Below, one piece after another: positions 7,418 to 16,139 of a stretch of 64,000 nucleotides of DNA (its first letter is position 1; each line of letters begins with the position of its first letter). The translations under genes were made by a program, and so were the position numbers. Origin of the DNA: Planctomycetota bacterium (lineage in GTDB: Bacteria; Planctomycetota; UBA1135; GCA-002686595); contig JAJDEU010000047.1 of the NCBI GenBank assembly GCA_029259635.1, forward strand, positions 1-64,000, written 5' to 3'. The notes below the pieces were generated by a model. The model saw only the letters and a list, made by a program, of their open reading frames with translations. It made no database searches and was not told the origin of the DNA.

Positions 7418-8566
7418 GTGGCCGCTGAACCTGAGGAGTTCATGGAGGCCGCGGAGGACTTCCTCAAGAAGATCGAGGCCTCGAAGCTCGTCACCCAGGA
7501 GGAGCAGGAGCAGATCCGCAAGGACCTGGTTGCCGACCTGAAGGCCGAGGCGAAGAAGACCGTCAACTCCATGGCGACGACCAAGTTCGGCGGGACGCAG
7601 GTCCTGGTCTCGAACGCGGACAACAAGCGCAAGGTCAAGCTCTCCACCGAGCGCATGCGCAAGCGCCTCTCGTCCTTCCGGCTCTCCTACCTCAGCCCCG
7701 AGCAGGTCAACACCCTCAAGGCCGACGGGACGCTGACCGACGACCCGAAGAAATTCATTCGCGCCTCGCGCAGGCAGGCGCGGCACGCCCGCGAGTTTCT
7801 CAAGCAGATCGGAGAGTTGGAGCCGTCGCTTCAGGAGGAGATCGAGGCGACGCTCGATCAGATCAACGACAACGACATGGACCTCCTCAAGCTGGAGGTC
7901 AAGAGCATGACTCGGCTCACCGAGACCATGAACCGCGCGATCCTCGGCAGGAAGGAGCGCGGCGAGGTCCTGAAGGAGTTCGACGATTGGGATATCAACA
8001 GGCAGCTCTGGAACCTCTCGCTCCTTGAGCACCCGGACGCCGTCGTCCGCCAGCTCTTCGCGAACGCCAGCGAGCGCATGGCCAGCGCGACCACGACCGA
8101 CGTCACTGAGATCCCGAAGGTCGCGCACCTCTTCGTCGGCCTCACGCCCCAGGCCGAGTCGAAGCTGACGCCCGACAGCCGGACGGCCTCGTTCGCGTTC
8201 AGGCTCTTCAACCAGGAGAAGCTCACCGAGAAATACAACGCGCTCCCGCCGAAGCAGGCTTCGCCGTCGACGTGGCGTGGGCTTGGCCTCGGGTTCAACA
8301 CGCGCGAGTGGTATATCCCGGTCCCCCCGGCGATCGCTCCGAACGTCGCGCCGCTCGCGGTGGCCCGAAGGGCTCGCGCCATGGCCGCCGCCGAGCTGGC
8401 CAGGTCCGAGCAGCTGGCGGCGAAGAGCGTGGCACAGCGCCAGGCCGCGGAGGAGGCAGAGCGCCTGGCCGTCGAGGCGGCCGAGGCAGCCGAGCGCAGG
8501 ATCGAGACGGAGCGCCAGGCCCTGGAGCGATTCGATCGCCAGTCCGAGATCACGCAGACTCCGTGA
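7418..8566 (+). CDS. Putative minor or inner head protein (382 aa)
   Basis: The GTG start lies two bases after the portal stop. The protein is largely helical: an acidic N-terminal coiled region (residues about 1-55), a central helical domain, a segment with aromatic turns (GLGFNTREWYIPVPP), and a C-terminal Ala/Glu/Arg coiled coil of about 70 residues. Its place directly after the portal is where many phages carry a minor head or ejection protein. No family is recognised, so the role is positional. Confidence 0.6.
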   Translation: MAAEPEEFMEAAEDFLKKIEASKLVTQEEQEQIRKDLVADLKAEAKKTVNSMATTKFGGTQVLVSNADNKRKVKLSTERMRKRLSSFRLSYLSPEQVNTLKADGTLTDDPKKFIRASRRQARHAREFLKQIGELEPSLQEEIEATLDQINDNDMDLLKLEVKSMTRLTETMNRAILGRKERGEVLKEFDDWDINRQLWNLSLLEHPDAVVRQLFANASERMASATTTDVTEIPKVAHLFVGLTPQAESKLTPDSRTASFAFRLFNQEKLTEKYNALPPKQASPSTWRGLGLGFNTREWYIPVPPAIAPNVAPLAVARRARAMAAAELARSEQLAAKSVAQRQAAEEAERLAVEAAEAAERRIETERQALERFDRQSEITQTP

Positions 8567-8790
8567 CCGAAGACCGAACCCTCTACGAGTTCAGCCTCCA
8601 CGACCTGGAGGGCAATCTCCTGCGTCGGATCCCGTGCGTCCCGCCCTTCGAGGTGCCGCCCGACGTCGCGATCAGCGGGGAGCGCTACTTCGTGCTCATG
8701 GACGACCAGACCTACCAGGAGGTTGAGCGAGTCCACTGGCTCCCGTCGATCGTTGAGGTGGCTCCTGGTCCTGGCCAGGACTCAGGGTAG
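8563..8790 (+). CDS. Hypothetical protein (75 aa)
   Basis: The start is GTG 8563, overlapping the previous stop (GTGA). The short protein is probably beta-rich (YEFSLHDLEGNLLRRI) with several acidic residues and a Pro-rich middle. The stop lies beside a TAGAGT -10-like box. No family is recognised. Confidence 0.65.
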   Translation: MTEDRTLYEFSLHDLEGNLLRRIPCVPPFEVPPDVAISGERYFVLMDDQTYQEVERVHWLPSIVEVAPGPGQDSG

Positions 8791-8810
8791 AGTAGGGAAG
8801 GAGATCACCC

Positions 8811-9545
8811 ATGACGACTCGCTGGCGAAGCAGCAGGTGGCTACCGGGACGCTCCGTCTGCGGTGGCTCTGGAGGAGGACCCGGCGGCGGGGGCGCACCG
8901 CCCTCGTTGTTCAGCAACGACCTGCAGAAGATCACGCCGACTCCGCTGGAGCTCGGTGCCGTGCTCCCGGTCGGGACTCAGTTCAACGCCTTCGAGTTCA
9001 ACGCGGCCGGCCCGCTGGTCGCGCGGACGATCCAAGACGACGACGGCAACGCGGCCGTCGACATTCTCGGGCAGGCCAACGCGGTGCCGAACGCCGGCAT
9101 GGGGTTCAGCTACTCGAAGACCGCGATCAACGACCAGGTCGCGTTCACGCTGACCTCGGACGACGGGAGTGACGTGGCAACGGACGTCGAGACCTACGCC
9201 TGGCTCCCGCGCGTCTACATGGGGGTGGCCGCGATCCCCGGAGCGGTCAACGAGGCTTTCGTCGAGGCCCTCGGCGAGAGCGAGCTGCGCAACGACAAGG
9301 GGATCTCCCGGACCGCACAGTTCTGGACGGCCGCGGAGCATATCTGGGTCGCGTTCCCCCAGGCGTTCAACCCGACGTCGAGTCTCGACTTCCTGGTCGG
9401 CGCGTTCCCCGGTGGGTTCACGCTCGACACCGCGGCGCTCGCGATCACGCCCAACACCCCGAACGGCGTTCCGGTTCTCTACGACGTCTGGCGCTCGATC
9501 GGCGCTGGCGTCGGAGTCCCCTTCGATATCACGGTCGCCCCGTAG
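8811..9545 (+). CDS. Putative virion structural protein with Gly-rich linker (244 aa)
   Basis: The ATG has an AAGGAG box upstream. The N-terminus is basic, then a Gly/Pro linker (GGSGGGPGGGGAPP, residues about 18-31) leads into a beta-rich domain. Such linkers often join a short anchor to an exposed virion domain. Position in the head module supports a decoration or accessory head role. No family is recognised. Confidence 0.6.
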   Translation: MTTRWRSSRWLPGRSVCGGSGGGPGGGGAPPSLFSNDLQKITPTPLELGAVLPVGTQFNAFEFNAAGPLVARTIQDDDGNAAVDILGQANAVPNAGMGFSYSKTAINDQVAFTLTSDDGSDVATDVETYAWLPRVYMGVAAIPGAVNEAFVEALGESELRNDKGISRTAQFWTAAEHIWVAFPQAFNPTSSLDFLVGAFPGGFTLDTAALAITPNTPNGVPVLYDVWRSIGAGVGVPFDITVAP

Positions 9546-9554
9546 GAGAACAGA

Positions 9555-10301
9555 ATGCCCCGCGGAACCTTCGACACCCCAGGCTTTGACATTGGAAGCG
9601 ACGTCGGCGTCAGCGCGACCGTCGGTCCCATGTCCACACTCCCCGGCATGCGCTGCGTCGACGTCAAGGGTGCGCACAAGCAGGTCGCGACGATCGGCGA
9701 TCGAAACGCGATCCCAGGCGACAGCCTCACCCGGACCGATCCGCTTCAAATGCGGCAGGAGGGCATGCGCTGCTGGGTGCAGGACCGAGGCGACGGACAG
9801 CCTGCCGAGTATCAGCTGGTCGGCGGCGTCGACAACACCGACTGGATCGAGACCCCGACCGCAACCTCGGCGAGTCCACCCGCGACGCGAGCCTCAGACG
9901 ACACCGGGACGATCGAGATCGGCTCGATCCTCTGCCAGTCGCCGACCACAGCCCTGCGAGTCCAGCGAGCCAACCCCGCAGCGAACAACGCGCTCTCGCG
10001 GCCCGTCGGGATCAGCACCGTCCAGCAGACGACGCAGGGCGACCAGGTCTCGCTGCAGACCAAGCAGGGCGAGACGATCCCGGTCAGGCTCGTCGCCGGG
10101 CTGACCCTCGCCCTGGGCGAAGAGGTCGTCCTCTCGACGGTGATCGGCGAGGGAACGATCCCTGGCAGCGGCGTCAGCGAGCCCACCACCGGCCAGGAGA
10201 TCCAGCGCGTCGGGATCATTGTCTCGTTCCTCACCTACGGAGGGGCTGACCGACTCGCCCTCTGCCAGGTAGACTTCGCGAACAGAAGGACGGCGAGCTA
10301 A
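9555..10301 (+). CDS. Putative virion structural protein (248 aa)
   Basis: The ATG has AGGAGAA upstream. The sequence is Gly/Thr/Gln-rich and mostly beta, with QTTQGDQVSLQTKQGETIPV typical of a virion surface protein. It overlaps the next ATG by one base. It resembles head-surface or decoration proteins in composition only; no family is recognised. Confidence 0.6.
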   Translation: MPRGTFDTPGFDIGSDVGVSATVGPMSTLPGMRCVDVKGAHKQVATIGDRNAIPGDSLTRTDPLQMRQEGMRCWVQDRGDGQPAEYQLVGGVDNTDWIETPTATSASPPATRASDDTGTIEIGSILCQSPTTALRVQRANPAANNALSRPVGISTVQQTTQGDQVSLQTKQGETIPVRLVAGLTLALGEEVVLSTVIGEGTIPGSGVSEPTTGQEIQRVGIIVSFLTYGGADRLALCQVDFANRRTAS

Positions 10302-10486
10302 TGGCTGACGTGACGATTGAGCTGAGCAACCCCATGCGCCCCGAAGACGACAACGTGTTCGCGACCGTCGACGAGGCGGTCGTCCTCAAGCCGGCGAACA
10401 AGGCCGCCGCCGATCTCTTGGTCGGCGATTCGGTGTGCCACGGTCCCGCTGTCTACGAGGTCGCTGTCGAGCCGGTCCCGGCCTAA
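10301..10486 (+). CDS. Small hypothetical protein (61 aa)
   Basis: The ATG shares its A with the stop codon of the previous gene. This small acidic protein has a likely beta N-terminus (ADVTIELSNPM) and a short helix. It sits between two larger virion-like genes, with a GGAGAA ribosome binding site for the next gene just after it. Function unknown. Confidence 0.65.
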   Translation: MADVTIELSNPMRPEDDNVFATVDEAVVLKPANKAAADLLVGDSVCHGPAVYEVAVEPVPA

Positions 10487-10497
10487 GGAGAACCACC

Positions 10498-12501
10498 ATG
10501 CCACCCACCCTTCTCGCGAGTGACGTTCGAGGCCAGTCTCCCGGCGTTGGTCCGGCTCGCGTCTACCAACTCGACGGCGGACTCTTCCTGACCCAGATCG
10601 GACCGGACATTTTGACCGGCGGCTACGACCTGTCTCAGGTCGGGACCGAGAAGGCCTACGGAGGCGTCGTCCGGTTTCGAGGTCAGCTGTTCGTTGTCTC
10701 AATGTCGGCGGTCTCCACCGCGGCAGTCCGAGTGTTCGACGAGGGCGGAACGAACACATGGATTATCGGGCCAACCGCGAAGGGCGCTCGTGGGCACACC
10801 ATGTCCACAGGCGTCGTCGGTGGCTTCGGCAAGTGGGAGATCGTCCAGACCCCGACGCAGGAATACCTGTGTCTCTGGTATAACACCGGAGGCACGGTCC
10901 CTCGTTGCCTGCGCTACGACCCGGACAACGGCGTCAACGGGACGTGGACCGAGCACGTCTCGTCTGGCGGCGTCACCGGATCCCCGGACACCTTCGTCCA
11001 CAACGGGATCGTCTACGCCACCTTCCAGAACGGAACGAGTGCGTCCAACAACCACAGCTTCGATCCGGTCTCCGGGCTCGCTGCTCAGCTTGTCGCCAAC
11101 CAGGTCGCCAACCGGGAGGCGACGACCTACTTCACGCTCTACGATCGCCTCTTCAGATTCGCGCACAGGATCAGCAACGGCAGCGGGTTCTTCGAGGAGT
11201 TCTCGCTCGGCGCGTGGGACCTTCCGCCTGGCTCCCCGACGCATGTCCTGACCGGTGGGAACGGTGACTGCACCCAGGTCGCGTTCCCGATCAGCCCCAC
11301 GAAGGTCCTGATCATTGGACCGAGCTCAACTCCTGGCCTCCCGAACGCTGGCCTCTCTGCCATGCTGGTGACCACCGTCGGAGACAGCCCCACGGCAGGA
11401 CTCGCGGTGAGCGACGTCACGACCCCGGTCATTCCGTCCGGGCTCCGACCGCCGACGGGCGTCGGTGTCCCTGAGAGCTACCGGCTCTTCGGGATCGTCG
11501 ACACGACGACCACCCCAGGGACGCCGACGTTCTGGCTCTACTTCCACCCGGACGGTGTTGGGATCGCGACCCTCGGGACGCTCTTCCAAGTCACGGACGA
11601 GCTGACCGAGTTGGTGGACTTCGGCCCGACCGCCTCGGACTCGGACTTCAGCTACCCGGCCCAGAACTTCTACGGCGGCGGCCACATTCAGGACGGGATC
11701 GACGGGAGCACCCGCCTCGTCTCTGTCAGCCCTCGCGGCTACGCGTCGGACACCACCGGGCTGCGGGTCAGCTGCTCCGCGCATGGAGACCCTGTGGTGC
11801 TCGCATACCACAACAAGCTCGGCGCGGCCTTCTCCGCTGGCCAGACGATCAGCGGCGGCACCAGCCTCGCGACCGCCACGATTGTCGGTGACGGCGCAGC
11901 GGAGGGGCTCTACCTTCGCGACGTGGTGGGCACCTTCCAAGAGGACGAGACGATCACAGCGAGTGGCGGCGGCACCGCAGACCTGAACGCCGTCCTGGCG
12001 CACGGGGCTGTGGCCGGTGGACCGTTCCAGGTCGGCGAGGTCGTCTCCTCTTCGGGGACCGGCGTCGGGACCGTCACGCACCTCGGGCTCGGCGGCTCCG
12101 GTGAGCAGCTGGTCAAGGTCGAGGTCACGGCCGGCGTGTTCCTCGACACCGAGGTGATCACCGGCGGGACGAGCGGCGCGACCGCGACCCTCACGGCAGC
12201 GCCGGCAGGCCAGCACGGTGGGCTCGCGAACAAGAAGATCCGCGCTCGCTACTTCCTTGGTGCTGGTCCGAGCGGCAAGGGCGTCCCGGTCACCGGTCCA
12301 TGCACCATGGTCCTCGGGTCAGGCTTCAAGGGACTCGTCTCGAAGGGCAGCGGCCCTGGCGGCGAAGACGAGCTGATCAACGTGGTCGCAGACGGATCGG
12401 TCGGCGGTGACACGCCGGCCTCGTTCGAGTGGGAATTCCTCGCGGACGGGATCCCCAAGTTCCTTGCCGAGAACGTGATCTTGGAGATCGACCGGATCTA
12501 G
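10498..12501 (+). CDS. Large beta-rich virion protein with tandem GxTSGA modules (667 aa)
   Basis: The ATG at 10498 follows AAGGAGAACCACC; the frame is open slightly upstream without a better start. Residues 1 to about 430 look like repeated beta sheets with Trp and Gly turns, compatible with a propeller. Residues about 441-565 hold four tandem modules of the form F-x-x-G-E/Q-x-I-x-G-x-T/S-S-x-A (for example AGQTISGGTSLATAT and DTEVITGGTSGATAT). The gene is followed closely by a larger relative at 12512. A virion surface or receptor-contact role is likely but inferred. Confidence 0.65.
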   Translation: MPPTLLASDVRGQSPGVGPARVYQLDGGLFLTQIGPDILTGGYDLSQVGTEKAYGGVVRFRGQLFVVSMSAVSTAAVRVFDEGGTNTWIIGPTAKGARGHTMSTGVVGGFGKWEIVQTPTQEYLCLWYNTGGTVPRCLRYDPDNGVNGTWTEHVSSGGVTGSPDTFVHNGIVYATFQNGTSASNNHSFDPVSGLAAQLVANQVANREATTYFTLYDRLFRFAHRISNGSGFFEEFSLGAWDLPPGSPTHVLTGGNGDCTQVAFPISPTKVLIIGPSSTPGLPNAGLSAMLVTTVGDSPTAGLAVSDVTTPVIPSGLRPPTGVGVPESYRLFGIVDTTTTPGTPTFWLYFHPDGVGIATLGTLFQVTDELTELVDFGPTASDSDFSYPAQNFYGGGHIQDGIDGSTRLVSVSPRGYASDTTGLRVSCSAHGDPVVLAYHNKLGAAFSAGQTISGGTSLATATIVGDGAAEGLYLRDVVGTFQEDETITASGGGTADLNAVLAHGAVAGGPFQVGEVVSSSGTGVGTVTHLGLGGSGEQLVKVEVTAGVFLDTEVITGGTSGATATLTAAPAGQHGGLANKKIRARYFLGAGPSGKGVPVTGPCTMVLGSGFKGLVSKGSGPGGEDELINVVADGSVGGDTPASFEWEFLADGIPKFLAENVILEIDRI

Positions 12502-12511
12502 GAGCACCCGA

Positions 12512-15442
12512 GTGCCAGGCGACCTTCTCAATTTCCTCGCCGTGCAGGCTGCGGACTGCGGGTTCCGCAGCGGCCCGCACGTCGCCGCATACTCAACGAA
12601 CGGCGGCGAGGACCCAGAGAACTTCTCGAACGACATTCCGACAGGGTTCGAGAACCCTGCGCTCGGGTTCGGGTGGCGAGCCTACGACCGCGCGATCAGG
12701 GTCAAGAACGACGTCGACGGTGTCGAGTTCTACTGCTACCAGGGGAACGCGGTCTGGGAGCTGTTCGACGGGTCCAACTGGCAGAGCGTGATCAGCCTCG
12801 CCGCCACACAGTCCACGAGCCAGGGCAGCGGCGTCCACACCGGCCTCTACCACGTCACCCAGGCCGACGGGACCGAGCACGTTTGCGCGCTCTACGAGAC
12901 CAGCGTCGGCGAGACAGGCTGGGTCAAGTTCGACCCGCGAACGAACACCTGGACGAGTGGCGTGGTCTCCGGGGTCGGGGCTGGTGGCAACGGGATCGCG
13001 TCTGGAAAGTGCGTTCCGTTCAAGGGCAAGCTCTACCACCCAGCGCCTGCTGGCATTCAGGAGTTCGACCCGATCACGGAGTCGATCCGGGTCTACGGCG
13101 AGCCGGCAGGGGTCTCGTTCAGCGTCTACGCGAAGCTCGTCGTCTGCCAGGAGCGGCTCTTCCTTCTGACCGACGAGGGTGTCCCCACGCTCCTTGAACT
13201 CGCCTTCGGTGCGCTGGTCGACCACGGTCCGGTCGCGACGATCCTCCCAACCTCGCAGGTCGGAAAGACGGCCGGCGCAGACAACTTCCTGTCGGTGATC
13301 GGGCCAGGCGAGAACGCGCTCTTTGCCTGCTGGGGACAGGCCAACGGCGGATCGCTTCAGGGCCTTCGGGCGTTCTTCGCCACCGTCCCCACCGGGAGCG
13401 GGCAGGGTTCTGACGTCTCCTTCGACGAGGTCGCATACACCGGGACCGGGCTGATCCCGGACGGGCCTGGAGGAATGGACACGTTCAGCGGGTTCACCCA
13501 CGCAGCGAGTTGGCTGGCTGAATACCTCGGGCTCGTCGGCCGTGGATCCAGCGCTGGTGCGTTCTCGGACTCGCTTCGGGACGGTGCCTACCAGCTTGAG
13601 CAGTTCCCGGCCTTCACTCCTGCGAGCGGAAACACGAGTGGCGACCCGGACCTGACCACTCCCTTCCAGCCGCAAATGGTCAAGTATGCGTTCAGCGGAT
13701 ACTTCGGAGACTGCGCTGCCGACATTTTGCCTGGCGGCGTCAACGGCGTCGCTCGCATGGAGCTTGAACCTGCGCCGCCTGCCAACGAAGGGTTCTGGAG
13801 CTTCGTCCACGCCTCTGGGAACCACGACGTCACGCGGGCCTTCTCTCAGAACACGAACCAGTGGGGAAGCGTCGACCGCCTCTTCGGATACGGCCCGCAG
13901 GTCACGAACCTCCGAGTCGAACCCTACAGCGACGCGATCGTGAGCCGAGGCCTGCGCCTGACCTTCCAGGTCATGGGTGGCGCGGCGCAGCTTGGCGACC
14001 TGGGGAGCGATCTCTACTTCGGGTTCGGCCGTCGACTCGAACGCCAGGGACGACGCATGACCCTGAACGTCGGGATCAACCCAACCGACTGGCCTGGCGG
14101 CGTGGCGACGTTCGACGCGCCGACGAACAGGCTCAAGCGAGTCCCGCCTGGTGGATTCGATCGCGTGACGCTCTACACGGTCGGCGGGGCAGGGTTCGTC
14201 GTCGGCGAGATCATTGAGGGGCAGACCTCACTCGCCCGCGGGACGCTCGCGATTCGGCCTGGCACCTTCGACTCCATGTATCTCACCAACCTCACCGGGG
14301 CCTTCGTCGACGGCGAGACGATCGAAGGCCTGACCTCGCTGGCGACGACGACGCTCACTGCGCCGCCGGAGCGGATCACCACCTACCAGATCATTTGGGA
14401 CGTCGACACCGACGGTATCCCCGAGCGCGAGTGGGTGACGATCCAGGCCGCCTGGTTCAACGGTGGGAACGACTCGGCGCGCTGCGGAATGGTCAGCAGC
14501 GCCGACTTCCAGGTGCAGGTCCTGACCGAGGACACCTTCCCCGTGGACCCACCTGCGACGACCGGCGGACCCGTCGCAGAGTCCTCGACGGACACGAGCG
14601 CCTCCTCCCTCACGACCGGCGGACCGAGCGTCGAGCAGATCGTGAACTCCTCGGCCTCGCCCCTCATGACGGGCGGCCCCGTCGCAGAGCAGGTCACGAA
14701 CACGAGCCAGAGTCCCGTGACGACCGGAGGCCCATACACGGAGCAGGTCACCAAGACTAGCGAGACGCCGATCACGACGGGCGGCCCGGTCGGCGAGACC
14801 ACCACCGACGCGGACCTCGAAGGCAGTCTCGTCCGTCCGGTCCCAGGCCGCCCGCAGGTCCAGGGCGGCGGGACGATCGGTGTCTTCGACAACGACGTCG
14901 ATCGCGGCCAGCGAGACGGGATCGACTGGATCGCTCCGTCTGGGCCGGTGCTGCCTGGCTACTCGTTCGAGGGCAAGTCGGCGCTCCCGGCTGGTCCGCA
15001 GGTTCGCCTTCGCCTGGACGGAGTCGTGGAGCTCGGTCGCGTGTCGATCGACTGCGTCAACGACGCGGTCAACTCTCTGCACGAGCTGCTGGACGTCACG
15101 GCAGCGGGCCTGAACGCGCTCCAGCCGACGGGCGATCTCCCTGCCGGGTCCGTTCCAGGCGTCGGCGTCCTCGGCGTCACGGCCTACGCGTCCATGGTCA
15201 CCGGGGCGGGGGCGCAGCCGTCGCTCTCGATCGGCGTCGCCGGACCGAACTACGACAGCCACGCTGCCTCGCAGGCGCTCGCGCTGACCGCGACGCAGCA
15301 AGAGCAGTCCATGGTGCTGGTCCCGGTCAAGGACCTGCTCCGCGGTGGAGACGTCCTGGTCGCGGAACTCGACGCGCAGTCGACGTTCGCGAACTACACG
15401 ATCGAGCTGGTGCTCTATGGGTTCCAGCGAGTCTCGGGGTAA
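12512..15442 (+). CDS. Very large virion protein with module and TTGGP repeats (976 aa)
   Basis: The GTG start has TAGGAGC upstream. Residues 1 to about 550 are beta-rich and resemble the product of the preceding gene. Two further GExIxGxTS modules lie near residues 560 and 595. Residues about 683-768 are an array of 18-residue TTGGP repeats, likely an extended linker. The last 160 residues form a compact beta domain (TGAGAQPSLSIG, SQALALTAT) that recurs in the gene at 15452. The layout is base, linker, head domain, as in fibre or decoration proteins; position before the protease suggests head attachment. Confidence 0.65.
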   Translation: MPGDLLNFLAVQAADCGFRSGPHVAAYSTNGGEDPENFSNDIPTGFENPALGFGWRAYDRAIRVKNDVDGVEFYCYQGNAVWELFDGSNWQSVISLAATQSTSQGSGVHTGLYHVTQADGTEHVCALYETSVGETGWVKFDPRTNTWTSGVVSGVGAGGNGIASGKCVPFKGKLYHPAPAGIQEFDPITESIRVYGEPAGVSFSVYAKLVVCQERLFLLTDEGVPTLLELAFGALVDHGPVATILPTSQVGKTAGADNFLSVIGPGENALFACWGQANGGSLQGLRAFFATVPTGSGQGSDVSFDEVAYTGTGLIPDGPGGMDTFSGFTHAASWLAEYLGLVGRGSSAGAFSDSLRDGAYQLEQFPAFTPASGNTSGDPDLTTPFQPQMVKYAFSGYFGDCAADILPGGVNGVARMELEPAPPANEGFWSFVHASGNHDVTRAFSQNTNQWGSVDRLFGYGPQVTNLRVEPYSDAIVSRGLRLTFQVMGGAAQLGDLGSDLYFGFGRRLERQGRRMTLNVGINPTDWPGGVATFDAPTNRLKRVPPGGFDRVTLYTVGGAGFVVGEIIEGQTSLARGTLAIRPGTFDSMYLTNLTGAFVDGETIEGLTSLATTTLTAPPERITTYQIIWDVDTDGIPEREWVTIQAAWFNGGNDSARCGMVSSADFQVQVLTEDTFPVDPPATTGGPVAESSTDTSASSLTTGGPSVEQIVNSSASPLMTGGPVAEQVTNTSQSPVTTGGPYTEQVTKTSETPITTGGPVGETTTDADLEGSLVRPVPGRPQVQGGGTIGVFDNDVDRGQRDGIDWIAPSGPVLPGYSFEGKSALPAGPQVRLRLDGVVELGRVSIDCVNDAVNSLHELLDVTAAGLNALQPTGDLPAGSVPGVGVLGVTAYASMVTGAGAQPSLSIGVAGPNYDSHAASQALALTATQQEQSMVLVPVKDLLRGGDVLVAELDAQSTFANYTIELVLYGFQRVSG
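14558..14815 (+). repeat. Coding tandem repeat, 54-bp unit (18 aa TTGGP)
   Basis: Four full units (14558-14611, 14612-14665, 14666-14719, 14720-14773) and a partial fifth encode variants of TTGGPVAEQVTNTSQSPV. The units are in frame and diverged at synonymous and non-synonymous sites, so the array is not recent. Confidence 0.85.
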
Positions 15443-15451
15443 GGTGAGGCC

Positions 15452-16039
15452 ATGGCAGGCGACGTAAGCGGACCAGCAGGAGACAGGCCAACCACCCAGC
15501 AGGGCGGCCTCGCCATTCGGATCAACGGCGTCGACCAAGGCGTTCGCGGGAACGTGAACTTCGTCGACACGCCTGGCGTTTCTTGGTCGGGCGCGGACCA
15601 GCCAGCTCCGCTCCCGGCCCGCATGACCGTCACCGCAGAACTCGCGGCCGAGGTCCTGCTCGCGTCTGCCACCGGGATCAACTGCGTCCCTGGAGGTGCC
15701 CTCGCGACGCTCCTCGCGGCGATCCCACAGACCCGCGTCAGGATCTCTCGAATCGAGTTCATTGCGGAGGACGTGACCGGGGCAGGGACCCAGCCGACCT
15801 TCGAGGCCGGGACCGACGCGCCGGGGAACCCGCCGAACAACGACCAGGCGACGTCGCAGGCCCTCGCGCTCACGGCGACCGACCAGCACCAGGCGCTCGC
15901 GCTTCTCACGACGCCGCGCCCGACGATCGACCAGACCGCACCGAACGACGTCCTGCGAGTGCGCCAGACCGGTGCCGCGACCGGGTTCACGACCTACGTC
16001 GTCGGGATCCAGGTCTGGGGATCCGTCGTCACTCCGTAG
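15452..16039 (+). CDS. Putative virion protein, paralogous to C-terminus of preceding gene (195 aa)
   Basis: The ATG follows GGTGAGGCC. The second half (VTGAGTQPTFEAG, SQALALTATDQHQ) matches the C-terminal domain of the 976-residue protein upstream, so the two share a beta fold and probably arose by duplication. The N-terminus is a short Gly/Pro/Gln-rich tail. A separate copy of the exposed domain, perhaps a decoration protein, is a reasonable reading but not proven. Confidence 0.6.
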   Translation: MAGDVSGPAGDRPTTQQGGLAIRINGVDQGVRGNVNFVDTPGVSWSGADQPAPLPARMTVTAELAAEVLLASATGINCVPGGALATLLAAIPQTRVRISRIEFIAEDVTGAGTQPTFEAGTDAPGNPPNNDQATSQALALTATDQHQALALLTTPRPTIDQTAPNDVLRVRQTGAATGFTTYVVGIQVWGSVVTP

Positions 16040-16107
16040 CTCCCGGAGTTGCCGAGGTTGCCTTCCCACCTTGCGTGGGGTAGCTTGGCCTTCGGCGAGC
16101 ACGACTG

Positions 16108-16126
16108 CCAACCGGGTGCCGGTTGG
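16108..16126. promoter_or_regulatory. Hairpin in leader of protease gene
   Basis: CCAACCGG (16108-16115) and CCGGTTGG (16119-16126) form an 8-bp perfect stem with a 3-base loop, about 14 bases before ATG 16140. Just upstream, GGCGAGCACGAC (16094-16105) recurs in nearly the same form at 19359-19370. The hairpin may influence translation or be an operator. Confidence 0.4.
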
Positions 16127-16139
16127 GAGCGAAGGAACA

